The notes under the pieces were generated by a model. It was not told the DNA's origin, ran no database searches, and saw only the letters and a program-made list of their open reading frames with translations. Positions 52,158 to 59,901 of a DNA stretch of 64,000 nt are shown piece after piece. Made by a program: the position numbers and the translations under genes. Positions within the stretch are counted from its first letter, which is position 1; each line of letters begins with the position of its first letter. This DNA comes from Pontibacter ruber. Lineage in GTDB: Bacteria > Bacteroidota > Bacteroidia > Cytophagales > Hymenobacteraceae. The stretch lies in contig NZ_JALPRR010000002.1 in the NCBI RefSeq assembly GCF_023630205.1, forward strand, positions 186,001-250,000, given 5' to 3'.

Positions 52158-54242
52158 TTACTTTTCAAGTATCAGTCGTACCGTCTGTACCTTGTCCGGG
52201 GTAGTGAGGCGGAGGTAATACACACCCTCTCTGAGCTGCTCTCCTTTAAGTTCAAGTTGCACCAGTTGGCCTTCCTGTCCCTGACCCTGGGCCACCACGC
52301 CCAGCATTTTGCCGTTGGAGTTGTACAGCTCGAGGCGGTAGTCTCCTTCCAGTGGTAAACTAAACTCCACATCGGCCCAATCCCGGATAGGGTTGGGTTT
52401 CACTCTCAGCGGAATGGTCACAGTAACATTGTCTTCTGCTACCATACTGTTGCTGCAGTTACCCAGCCTATCTTGCTTGTGGTTGCGCAGGTGCGCGGCC
52501 ACAGCCGAAGTAGAGATACAGAGCTGCTTGCCTTTGTGGCAAACCTGTACTTTGCCTTTACCGCAGTGAATATCCACTACCGTGATGGTAACCGAAGCCG
52601 TGGCCGAGCAGGCGCCGTTGTAAGCGGTAACGGTAATGGTATAGGTGCCGGCGGCGGTAGGGGTAAAGACCGGATCAGCTACCGTTGTGCTGCTTAAGCC
52701 AGTGGAAGGGCTCCATTCATAACTTTCTGCGCCACTTGCCACTAGCTGCACACTTTGCGCCCCGTAGCCCAGGTAAATGGTAGAAGGATCACCTCCAGTG
52801 TAAACGTCAGATGTTGGGATGACAGTGATGTATGGGGTAGGTGGGGTGCATGATTCTGGGCTTAGCTTTATGACCCAGTAGTCAGGGTCATCCCAGTCAT
52901 CTCTACCGCGCCTCGCTTCGCTTTTGTCCCCACTAATGCCGGAACTAGAATGTCCACCTAGTATGTAACCTTCATCATTAGTTTGCATCAAAGAATAAAG
53001 TACATCAGACCTCTCACCTCCTAATGTTTTGTCCCACTCCCTTCCGCCATCTTTGTTTAGTTTTACTATCCAATAGTCAAAACTCCCTTTAGATGCTTCT
53101 GTCTTATACTTACTAATTCCAGATTCAGAGCCTCCACCTAAAATATAACCGCCATCAGATGTATGATAAAGAGAATAGAGCCAGTCATGTCCCTCACCGC
53201 CTATAGTCTTGTCCCATTTTATGTTGCCGCTTGCATCAACCTTTATCACCCAATAATCATCAAATCCTAAATTCATCTCTGTCTTGTCGCCGCTGATTCC
53301 GGAGGAAGAGAAACCTCCCAGGATGTAGCCCATATCATCAGTTTGCTGAAGAGACTGCAGTTGATCTGTACTGTTACCTCCATAAGCACGGTTCCATTGC
53401 TGCTCGCCTTGAGCATCTAGTTTTAATATCCAATAATCACTAATGAAAGTAAAAGAAGATGAAGAACCGCCTACAATATAACCACCATCCTCTGTCTGTT
53501 GAAGTGATGAAAAATGCTCTATATCATCGCCTCCAAATGTCTTATTCCACTCTATTTTACCGCTTGCGTCAGTCTTTACTACCCAATAATCTCCGTATCC
53601 AAAATGAATATCAGTCTTATCTCCACCAATCCCGGATAAGGAAGTTCCACCCATAATGTACCCACCATCATCAGTCTGTTGAAGTGCGGAGAGAGCATCA
53701 CCTTCCTGCCCGCCGATTGTTTTATCCCACTCAATGTTGCCGCTGTGGTCGAGCTTAACGATCCAATAATCAGTACTTCCACGAGAGGCTTCACTTTTGT
53801 CCTCACTTATGTCTGAATCCGAAAATCCGCCTAGTATGTACCCTCCATCTTGCGTTTGTTGTACAGACATCAGCTGATCGTCCTTATTGCCACCAATAGT
53901 CTGCTCCCACTGCTTATTGCCTGTTGCATCAGTTTTCACTACCCAATAATCGCTGAAACATTCATCAGGGTCATCTGAATCACAAACCGTTTTGTTATCT
54001 TCACTTTTATCAACGCTTCGGTTGGAGTAAGACAGTCCCCCGAGTATATAACCTCCGTCCTTAGTTTGTTGTACAGACCTAAGCACATCATAACCAGTTC
54101 CTCCAAAAGTACGATCCCACTCCTTTACCGGTACCTGCGCCTGGAGTGTAAAGGACACTAGAAGTATAAAGGGAGACCATAAACATGTGAAGAATAAGAA
54201 TTTTCGCCCCCTGGCAACTGAGTTAAAGTAAAATGTTTTCAT
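52158..54242 (-). CDS. Seven-bladed propeller T9SS protein
   Basis: A 694-residue secreted protein. A signal peptide (about 12-36, ending LQAQ) is followed by seven repeats of about 55-65 residues (about 42-455). Each carries W-D-x-T-x-G-G, D-x-L-x-S-x-Q-Q-T-x-D-G-G-Y-I-L-G-G and D-Y-W-V-x-K, which suggests a seven-bladed beta-propeller. Then come a PKD/Ig-like domain (about 480-550), a Cys/His-rich stretch (CGKGKVQVCHKGKQLC followed by AVAAHLRNHKQDRLGNC, about 553-590) and a T9SS C-terminal domain (about 610-694). The propeller part is more AT-rich than the C-terminal part. Likely a surface-binding protein; the ligand is unknown. Confidence 0.82.
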   Translation of the reverse strand: MKTFYFNSVARGRKFLFFTCLWSPFILLVSFTLQAQVPVKEWDRTFGGTGYDVLRSVQQTKDGGYILGGLSYSNRSVDKSEDNKTVCDSDDPDECFSDYWVVKTDATGNKQWEQTIGGNKDDQLMSVQQTQDGGYILGGFSDSDISEDKSEASRGSTDYWIVKLDHSGNIEWDKTIGGQEGDALSALQQTDDGGYIMGGTSLSGIGGDKTDIHFGYGDYWVVKTDASGKIEWNKTFGGDDIEHFSSLQQTEDGGYIVGGSSSSFTFISDYWILKLDAQGEQQWNRAYGGNSTDQLQSLQQTDDMGYILGGFSSSGISGDKTEMNLGFDDYWVIKVDASGNIKWDKTIGGEGHDWLYSLYHTSDGGYILGGGSESGISKYKTEASKGSFDYWIVKLNKDGGREWDKTLGGERSDVLYSLMQTNDEGYILGGHSSSGISGDKSEARRGRDDWDDPDYWVIKLSPESCTPPTPYITVIPTSDVYTGGDPSTIYLGYGAQSVQLVASGAESYEWSPSTGLSSTTVADPVFTPTAAGTYTITVTAYNGACSATASVTITVVDIHCGKGKVQVCHKGKQLCISTSAVAAHLRNHKQDRLGNCSNSMVAEDNVTVTIPLRVKPNPIRDWADVEFSLPLEGDYRLELYNSNGKMLGVVAQGQGQEGQLVQLELKGEQLREGVYYLRLTTPDKVQTVRLILEK

Positions 54243-54712
54243 AGTAGCGAATCCTGATAATTGAATAATTAAGGAAAAGACATATGCCTTGAGAAGGACT
54301 TTTTGACTGCCTTGGCAGTAGTAGCGAGCAGGAATAGCTTAATTATAGTTAGCAGGTAAGTTGGCCTGCTTCCTGTCATAGATTTGTGAAAGGATAGCAC
54401 AGGTCGTTTGGTATGCGGGTGCTATGGCCGTTGGGCTGTATTACCGAAACAAAGGGTGAGTAGGATTGATATTTTAAAGTATACTTGTCAAAATTATTAT
54501 TTGTTTATTTATATTGTAAAGAGGCAAATCAATGAAGTAACCGGTAAGGAAACTGCCGCTAAGGAGAAGAGATTTGTAAGCCTGCACGTTGTGTGCCAGG
54601 AGCAGGCAAAAATTATACTTGTTTGTTAGGCCACTTACTAAGCGTTCGAAGCTGAGTTATGTAAGTGGTCACGTTTTAGAATTAAGAACATTTATAGACA
54701 TTACCAATTGCT
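54243..54712. other. Divergent intergenic region without visible features
   Basis: About 470 bases between the divergent propeller and pentein genes. It contains two to three AAGTATA/TATACTT words (54477-54486 as a full AAGTATACTT palindrome, 54615) but no promoter match, repeat or gene that I can support. Confidence 0.5.
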
Positions 54713-55645
54713 ATGAAACAAACCACCAGCACCATCCTGATGGTCGAGCCGGCCAGTTTTGGCTTTAACGAGGAGGCCGCCAAAACCAACGCTTTCCAGC
54801 GGAGGTTACCCGATTTTACACCCGGTCAGATACAGGATATAGCCCTGCTCGAGTTCCGCAATGCTGTGAATGAGTTGCAGGGGCTGGGAGTGGAGGTGCT
54901 TGTGATACGGGACCCTGAAAATGCAGTGACGCCTGATTCTGTTTTCCCCAACAACTGGTTCTCCACGCATGCAGAAGGCAAACTGATCACTTACCCGATG
55001 ACAACGGCCGTCAGACGGATGGAGCGCCGCACAGACATCATACAACAACTGAAAGAAGCCTGTAAATGCAACGAGCATGTGGCGCTGGAGTACTTTGAAT
55101 CGCAGGAAGAGCCGCTTTTCCTGGAAGGTACCGGTAGTATGGTGCTGGACCGGGTAAATAAGATAGCGTATGCCGCAGTCTCGCCCAGAACGGCCTTGGA
55201 ACCGCTGCAGAAATTCTGCGATACCCTCGGCTACAGCGCTGTTACTTTCGAAGCCTATGGCCCGGCAGGTGAACTGATCTATCATACCAACGTGATGATG
55301 TGCATCGGTGCTACGTTTGCCGTGGTCGCCATGGATACGGTGGACGAGCAGGACCGCGAGAAACTGTACACGCACCTGACAACCAGCGGAAAAGAGATCA
55401 TCGAGATCACGAAAGAACAAACTTACCACAGCTTTGCCGGCAACATGCTGCAGATCGAGAATAAGCAGGGCGAGCTTATCCTGGTTCTGTCGAAAGCTGC
55501 TTATGAGAGCCTCACAGAGCAGCAATTAGATCAGTTGAGAGCCCATAACGAACACCTGCTGGCCTTGCCCATCCACATGATCGAGAAAATAGGGGGCGGC
55601 AGCATCCGCTGTATGATCGCGGAAGTGTTTGTTCCAACGGCTTAA
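54713..55645 (+). CDS. ctlX: Pentein-fold hydrolase, citrulline utilisation type
   Basis: A 310-residue cytosolic enzyme of the amidinotransferase/arginine-deiminase superfamily (COG4874, CtlX group). Typical blocks: ILMVEPASFGFNEEAAKTN, PDSVFPNNWFSTH (about 82-94), FLEGTGSMVLDRV with the catalytic Glu (about 140), HSFAGNMLQIEN with the catalytic His region and the terminal GGGSIRCMIAEVF with the nucleophile Cys (about 300). These enzymes hydrolyse citrulline or related guanidino/ureido compounds. It is not in an obvious arginine operon, so the substrate rests on family similarity. Confidence 0.82.
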   Translation: MKQTTSTILMVEPASFGFNEEAAKTNAFQRRLPDFTPGQIQDIALLEFRNAVNELQGLGVEVLVIRDPENAVTPDSVFPNNWFSTHAEGKLITYPMTTAVRRMERRTDIIQQLKEACKCNEHVALEYFESQEEPLFLEGTGSMVLDRVNKIAYAAVSPRTALEPLQKFCDTLGYSAVTFEAYGPAGELIYHTNVMMCIGATFAVVAMDTVDEQDREKLYTHLTTSGKEIIEITKEQTYHSFAGNMLQIENKQGELILVLSKAAYESLTEQQLDQLRAHNEHLLALPIHMIEKIGGGSIRCMIAEVFVPTA

Positions 55646-55772
55646 TCCCATTCCACAACTATAACCGTATGCCTACAGGTATTTGGAGTGGGCTGCCTAT
55701 GCTTGAAGTATAAACTTATGTGGCAGTCTGCTTCTTTATTTCCTGTATCTTGTTGCCGTTTGGCTGACCTGC

Positions 55773-56684
55773 ATGAGTAGCATTATTTTACTTTTCCTGT
55801 GCCTGATCGTCGGGGTGTTGCTGCGCCGTGTGCCGGCGTTTCCCGCGAACACGCCTGTCGTACTGAACCAGTTTATCATTTATATTTCGCTGCCGGCACT
55901 GGCACTTTATGCTATTCCGGAGGTGGAACTCGATAACTCGGTTCTGCTGCCGGTGGGGGTAGCCTGGATTTGCTTTGCCGGTGCTGCGGCTTTCTTCTAT
56001 TTTCTTGGGCGGCTGTATGGCTGGTCTAAAAAGCTGGTAGGCTGCCTTATACTTACCGCGGGGCTTGGCAATACTTCCTTTGTTGGCTTTCCTATTATTG
56101 AAGCGCTCTATGGCAAAGAGGGGTTACAAACAGCAATTCTGGTAGATCTGCCGGGCACTTTCGTGGTGGTCTCGACGCTGGGCATTGCATTGGCAGCTTA
56201 TTTTTCCAAAGGCAAGCCCGACCTGAAAGCCATATCTCAAAAGATACTTACTTTTCCGCCTTTTCTTACGTTTGCGCTGGCCTTCGCCCTAAATGTGGCC
56301 AACCTGCATTTCCCGGATGAACTGAAAGATGTCTTCAACCGATTGGGCAGTACCGTGACGCCGATCGCACTGGTTTCAGTGGGTTTTCAGTTACGTATTG
56401 AGCGGCGCAGCAAGCATTGGCGTTTTCTGGCCTTGGGCTTGCTGTACCAGCTGATCCTAGCGCCACTACTCATTTTTATACTTTACGTGCTGGTGCTCGG
56501 GGAGCGGGGCAGGGTAGTGCAGATCAGTATCATGGAGGCAGGCATGGCCCCCATGATCACGGCCTCTATTGTGGCGATCTCTTACGGATTAAAGCCTAGG
56601 CTGGCATCCATGATGGTAGGCTTTGGCATTCCGCTTTCCTTCCTTACGTTGGCAATCTGGTATCTGCTGATAAGGGGTTTGTAG
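55773..56684 (+). CDS. AEC family transporter
   Basis: A 303-residue inner-membrane permease of the auxin-efflux-carrier family, with about ten hydrophobic segments in two inverted halves. The N-terminal half has LNQFIIYISLPALALYAIPE (about 32-51) and LGNTSFVGFPIIEALYGKEG (about 107-126); the C-terminal half has MEAGMAPMITASIVAISYGL (about 253-272). It moves an organic anion or amino-acid-like solute by proton-coupled transport; the substrate is unknown. It lies 127 bases after the pentein gene and may be co-transcribed with it. Confidence 0.88.
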   Translation: MSSIILLFLCLIVGVLLRRVPAFPANTPVVLNQFIIYISLPALALYAIPEVELDNSVLLPVGVAWICFAGAAAFFYFLGRLYGWSKKLVGCLILTAGLGNTSFVGFPIIEALYGKEGLQTAILVDLPGTFVVVSTLGIALAAYFSKGKPDLKAISQKILTFPPFLTFALAFALNVANLHFPDELKDVFNRLGSTVTPIALVSVGFQLRIERRSKHWRFLALGLLYQLILAPLLIFILYVLVLGERGRVVQISIMEAGMAPMITASIVAISYGLKPRLASMMVGFGIPLSFLTLAIWYLLIRGL

Positions 56685-56839
56685 CACCGGATTCTATACT
56701 TGCTGATGCGCGTTACTAGGACTTTAACAACACAAGCCCCTTCGTGAAATAGCTATTTCTGAAGTTTTATCGTTATTTTGTAAGCGATACTTATACAGCC
56801 GGCTGGTGTTTATACTTGCCGGCTTTGGCAATACAGCAC

Positions 56840-57862
56840 ATGGCACAGCACTCATCTGACGGAACCCGTTTAAATAAATTCATCAGCGAAACCGGTACTT
56901 GCTCCAGGCGCGAAGCCGACAAGTTAATTGAGCAGGGGAGGGTGACCGTGAACGGAAAGCTGCCCGAAGTCGGAACAAAAGTTACAGCAAAAGACAAGGT
57001 GCGGATAGATGGCCGGCTGCTGGAGGTAGACCAGGTGGAGCCCGTATACCTTGCCCTGAACAAACCACCCGGCATCGAGACTACTACCGATACTTCCCAG
57101 AAAGACAACATCATCAGCTTTGTTAATTACCCCGAGCGCATCTTTCCAATCGGCCGCCTCGACAAGGATTCGGAAGGGCTGATTTTCCTGACTAATGACG
57201 GTGATATCGTGAACAAGATCCTGCGTGCCGGCAACAAACACGAGAAGGAGTACATCGTGACGGTAGACAAGCCCATTACGCCTGAGTTCATTTCCAACAT
57301 GAGCAGCGGGGTATCCATACTTGGTGTAAATACGAAAAAGTGCTTTGTAGCGCAGGAGGGGCCGCAAAAGTTCCGGATCATCCTTACGCAGGGCATGAAC
57401 CGCCAGATCCGGAGGATGTGCGAAGCCTTAGGCTACGAAGTGCAAACACTGCAACGCACCCGCATCATGAACATCACGTTGGCGAAGCTTCCGCTGGGCC
57501 AGTGGCGCGAACTCACCGAGTCGGAAGTAGCCATGCTCCAACGTATGGTTGCGGATTCCACTAAGACAGAAGAGGGCTCCGTAAGCAGGAAAAAAGCAGC
57601 TGCGCAACAGTCGCAAACTACCCAACCTGCTCAGAAGAGAACCCCAGCCGGCAGCAGACCGGCAAGAAAGGAAGGAGGGGCTGGCAAAAAAAGCAGCTTT
57701 GGCAGAAGTGAGGCAAGGGGAAATAGAGGGAAGAGCGGAGCTGCTAAAGGCGAATCAAAGGCAGGCGGATCCAGGAAATCCGGCGGAAAGAGCAGCGCCG
57801 GTTCGCGGGGAGCCAGCCGGAACAGCCCGGCAGCAAAGGGCAGTGGCAGAAAAAGACGCTAA
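56840..57862 (+). CDS. rluF: RluF-type 23S rRNA pseudouridine synthase with basic tail
   Basis: A 340-residue RNA-modifying enzyme. I use the ATG at 56840 ([20 protein letters not shown]); an in-frame ATG at 56816 is possible. The S4 domain (about 9-60) has [20 protein letters not shown] and GRVTVNGK. The catalytic Asp is in [18 protein letters not shown] (about 106-123), and [20 protein letters not shown] follows. Catalytic-domain features match RluF/RsuA. After about residue 235 a 95-residue tail of Lys, Arg, Gly, Ser and Ala follows. Such tails are frequent in Bacteroidota relatives and probably aid RNA binding. The exact target base is inferred from the family. Confidence 0.82.
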   Translation: MAQHSSDGTRLNKFISETGTCSRREADKLIEQGRVTVNGKLPEVGTKVTAKDKVRIDGRLLEVDQVEPVYLALNKPPGIETTTDTSQKDNIISFVNYPERIFPIGRLDKDSEGLIFLTNDGDIVNKILRAGNKHEKEYIVTVDKPITPEFISNMSSGVSILGVNTKKCFVAQEGPQKFRIILTQGMNRQIRRMCEALGYEVQTLQRTRIMNITLAKLPLGQWRELTESEVAMLQRMVADSTKTEEGSVSRKKAAAQQSQTTQPAQKRTPAGSRPARKEGGAGKKSSFGRSEARGNRGKSGAAKGESKAGGSRKSGGKSSAGSRGASRNSPAAKGSGRKRR

Positions 57863-57915
57863 GCAAAAGCCGGTGCACAGGGTATAAAAATCTACCTCAT
57901 GCACCGGCTTTTGCT
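57862..57915. terminator. Bidirectional terminator
   Basis: A perfect 16-bp stem, AGCAAAAGCCGGTGCA (57862-57877) with its complement at 57900-57915, 22-base loop. It lies between the convergent RluF and zinc-ribbon genes. Confidence 0.8.
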
Positions 57916-57926
57916 AAAATATACTT

Positions 57927-58571
57927 TTATTCTTCCTCAGAATCTCCCGGGTACGTATCCAGTTTTATTTTCTCGATCAGGAGGTAATTTTTGAACTGGT
58001 GGATAAGCCGGTCCATTTCTTTTTCTTTCTCCTCCAGGGCATCCACTTCCTCATCCGAGGTTTGCAGGACCGGGCGCAGGCGATCCAGACTATCGTTCAT
58101 CTGCGCTATAGAAGACTCAACATGCTCAATCACTTCCGGGTTTTGCTCGTTCTCCAGTCCCAGCTGTAGTTCCTGTATGTACATCTCCAGGAACTCCACC
58201 ATATGCCAGGGGTTGTTGGGCCTGTTCCAGGTGAAGGCGATGTTGCAGCGGCGGCACTTGTAGGTGTTGCATCGCCAGCCGTGGTCGTTGGTAGTGGTGC
58301 CGGTGCGCTTCAGCATATCGGCCTTCTGGCACTTCGGGCACTGGGCATTATCTTCAATAATGTTTTTCAGCCGCTCCCGCTTATCGAGTATGGCACTGCG
58401 GTTATGAGCGTGTGTGTAGAGTTGAGTTTCCAGGTTCTGGCAGGCGCTGGTCAGTTGCGTGTGCTCCGGACTCAGTTCACCTTCCGCCATCATTCTTTCC
58501 GCACGCTTACTGAAAAATCGGATCAACTTGATCAGTTCGCGCTCGTTTGCCTTCAGGTCCGGTTGCTTCAT
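57927..58571 (-). CDS. Zinc-ribbon protein with coiled-coil flanks
   Basis: A 214-residue cytoplasmic protein that I do not recognise by name. The centre has a four-cysteine zinc ribbon: CPKCQKADMLKR (about residue 78) and CNTYKCRRCNIAF (about 100). Long charged helices lie on both sides (about 8-72 and 120-205) and a strongly acidic end (GDSEEE). The arrangement suggests a nucleic-acid- or protein-binding structural role. It has a very good promoter directly upstream (58588-58616) and a short leader. Confidence 0.75.
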   Translation of the reverse strand: MKQPDLKANERELIKLIRFFSKRAERMMAEGELSPEHTQLTSACQNLETQLYTHAHNRSAILDKRERLKNIIEDNAQCPKCQKADMLKRTGTTTNDHGWRCNTYKCRRCNIAFTWNRPNNPWHMVEFLEMYIQELQLGLENEQNPEVIEHVESSIAQMNDSLDRLRPVLQTSDEEVDALEEKEKEMDRLIHQFKNYLLIEKIKLDTYPGDSEEE

Positions 58572-58587
58572 AGGTCGTTGTTTTTCT

Positions 58588-58616
58588 CAAAGGTAAGCAT
58601 TCTGATGCTGGCACAA
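58588..58616 (-). promoter_or_regulatory. Promoter of the zinc-ribbon gene
   Basis: On the minus strand: TTG (58616-58614), 18 bases, then TACCTTTG (58595-58588), a full match to the Bacteroidota pattern TTG-N17-23-TAnnTTTG. The start codon follows 16 bases later. Confidence 0.7.
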
Positions 58617-58629
58617 AACAGGCAAATGC

Positions 58630-59169
58630 TTAACCCTTGGTACCTGATTCGCGCACCCTTTTGTAAATACGGATGGCCAACATGAGCATAGCTGAAAACA
58701 GGATGAGGCCCAGTATGCCCCACAACATGCTAAGCGAGCTTTTGAGCACCACCAAAAATACAATGCTGATGAGAAAGAGCGTAGCCACCTCGTTCCAGAT
58801 GCGCAGTTGCGTGGAAGTATACTTAAGGATACCCTGCTGTTGCTGTTTGAAGATACCATGGCAAAGGAAGTGGTACACGTACAAGCCCACCACAAACGCC
58901 AGTTTCCAGACAAGCCAGCCGGGGATGGAGCCGTACAGGTACAACATGGTCAGCCCGAAGATAAGCGTAAGTACAGCCGACGGCCACGTAATGCCATACC
59001 ACAAGCGCTTCTGCATGATCCTGAACTGGTTTTGAAGTATACTCTTCTCGGGCTCCGGCTTCTCTGCGGCCTCGGCGTAGTAGATGAATAACCGCACGAT
59101 GTAGAATAAACCTGCAAACCATGTAACCACAAAAATGATGTGCAGGGCCTTGATATAGAAAAAGCTCAT
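58630..59169 (-). CDS. hemJ: HemJ-type protoporphyrinogen IX oxidase
   Basis: A 179-residue inner-membrane protein of the HemJ (UPF0093) family, which oxidises protoporphyrinogen IX to protoporphyrin IX. The start at 59169 gives the family N-terminus MSFFYIKALHIIFVVTWFAG with the conserved His; the open frame upstream runs through a dispersed intergenic repeat and is not coding. Four to five hydrophobic segments are seen. Further conserved parts are RLWYGITWPSAVLTLIFGL (about 74-92) and WLVWKLAFVVGLYVYHFLCH with conserved Lys and His. The hemN gene lies 0.7 kb upstream, so two heme-synthesis steps are encoded close together. Confidence 0.88.
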   Translation of the reverse strand: MSFFYIKALHIIFVVTWFAGLFYIVRLFIYYAEAAEKPEPEKSILQNQFRIMQKRLWYGITWPSAVLTLIFGLTMLYLYGSIPGWLVWKLAFVVGLYVYHFLCHGIFKQQQQGILKYTSTQLRIWNEVATLFLISIVFLVVLKSSLSMLWGILGLILFSAMLMLAIRIYKRVRESGTKG

Positions 59170-59197
59170 GTGCTTATACTTGCGTTGTTGCTGACTG

Positions 59198-59205
59198 CAA
59201 AGGTA
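59198..59205 (-). promoter_or_regulatory. Candidate -7 element of hemJ
   Basis: TACCTTTG on the minus strand, followed by CA, identical to the -7 elements at 58588 and 63775 and 29 bases upstream of the hemJ start. A -33 TTG at the right distance is missing. Confidence 0.5.
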
Positions 59206-59240
59206 GTGGGAATTGTTATACTTGCTGTAAAGAACTATAC

Positions 59241-59267
59241 TGTCATTTCGAGTGTAACGAGAAATCT
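59241..59267 (+). repeat. Dispersed repeat of the TGTCATTTCGA...GAGAAATCT type
   Basis: TGTCATTTCGAG, six variable bases, then CGAGAAATCT. Reads as an inverted relative of 59787-59812. I recognise this word pair from many Bacteroidota intergenic regions. Confidence 0.8.
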
Positions 59268-59430
59268 GATTCTGTAACTTGGAACACTGCCAGATATCTG
59301 ATACAGTTCTATAGCTGAGGTTTATACTTGTAGCAAACAAGCCTGCTGCTTCATAGCTACCTTTCTTCCCCAGTCCTACTTGCCTATACTTTCATCGTTA
59401 GCTTTGGTGCGCTCACGGCCGCGGGGCCTC

Positions 59431-59531
59431 GTCCTCGGGCATCGCGCTGTTGATTTGAAGCTGCTCCTCGCTTGCGCTGCGGGCTGCCCTTACGGGCACC
59501 GCAACAAATCAAAGGCGCTCAACCCGAGGAC
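59431..59531. repeat. Imperfect 27-bp inverted repeat with GC-rich inner hairpin
   Basis: Left arm 59431-59457 begins GTCCTCGGGC and ends TGATTTG; right arm 59505-59531 begins CAAATCAA and ends CCCGAGGAC. About 21 of 27 positions pair. Between them a second hairpin (TGCCC-TTA-CGGGCA, about 59485-59498) is nested. The structure is cruciform-like. Confidence 0.75.
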
Positions 59532-59582
59532 TGGGAACTACACTGCTTGGTAAGCGGCTTTGCAACTGGAACCCATGTGTAG

Positions 59583-59602
59583 GGACAGGTCGCGACCTGT
59601 CC
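59583..59602. repeat. 20-bp perfect palindrome
   Basis: GGACAGGTCGCGACCTGTCC, its own reverse complement over all 20 bases, preceded by GTAGG. This word is familiar from dispersed intergenic elements in several bacterial phyla. Confidence 0.85.
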
Positions 59603-59651
59603 GCGCTGTAGCTATGAAAGCATAATATCAAATATAGCAACAGGCCGTGAA

Positions 59652-59689
59652 ACTCCCCTCCTTAGACAAGGAGGGGCAGGGGTGGTTGG
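59652..59689 (-). repeat. Third copy of the CCCCTCCTT/AAGGAGGGG repeat
   Basis: Matches the right arm at 38663-38701 (CTCCCCTCCTT, then AAGGAGGGGCAGGGGTGGTT) except for the central loop. A degenerate fourth copy (CCTCCTCGGAGGGGCTAGGGGT) lies at 59743-59764. Confidence 0.85.
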
Positions 59690-59786
59690 ATCACAGCAAC
59701 TATAAAACTTATACTTGCAAAGAGGCATCAGGCAAAAATTACCCTCCTCGGAGGGGCTAGGGGTTGGTTTGTACTTTAGCTGATCC

Positions 59787-59812
59787 AGATTTCTCCTTTT
59801 GTCGAAATGACA
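59787..59812 (-). repeat. Dispersed repeat of the AGATTTCTC...TCGAAATGACA type
   Basis: AGATTTCTC, then CTTTTG, then TCGAAATGACA; the reverse-oriented partner of 59241-59267. Arms AGATTTCTC and TGTCATTTCGA are the same in both. Confidence 0.8.
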
Positions 59813-59901
59813 AGAAGAGTGAACAATTGGGCAAGCCAAAACAAAAAACGGAAGACCAGGTAACTGATCCTCCGCTTCTGCTCCACCTTATACTTTTATA
59901 C

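Larger units (their letters stand above)
59170..59901. other. Composite intergenic region packed with dispersed repeats
   Basis: About 730 bases without a gene between hemJ and hemN. It holds at least five different palindromic or inverted repeat elements (listed separately), a GC-rich island (59400-59540) and seven to eight TATACTT words, the densest cluster in the window. Confidence 0.75.

Noticed and set aside
52900..54150. Regular repeats suggesting a CRISPR array or tandem DNA repeat
   Set aside because: The periodicity (about 180 bases) is that of protein blades with diverged DNA; there are no short identical repeats with unique spacers.
59169..59340. Extended N-terminus of hemJ from an upstream ATG
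   Set aside because: The extra 57 residues would be encoded by a dispersed intergenic repeat and a promoter-like element, and HemJ proteins start at MSFFYIKALH.
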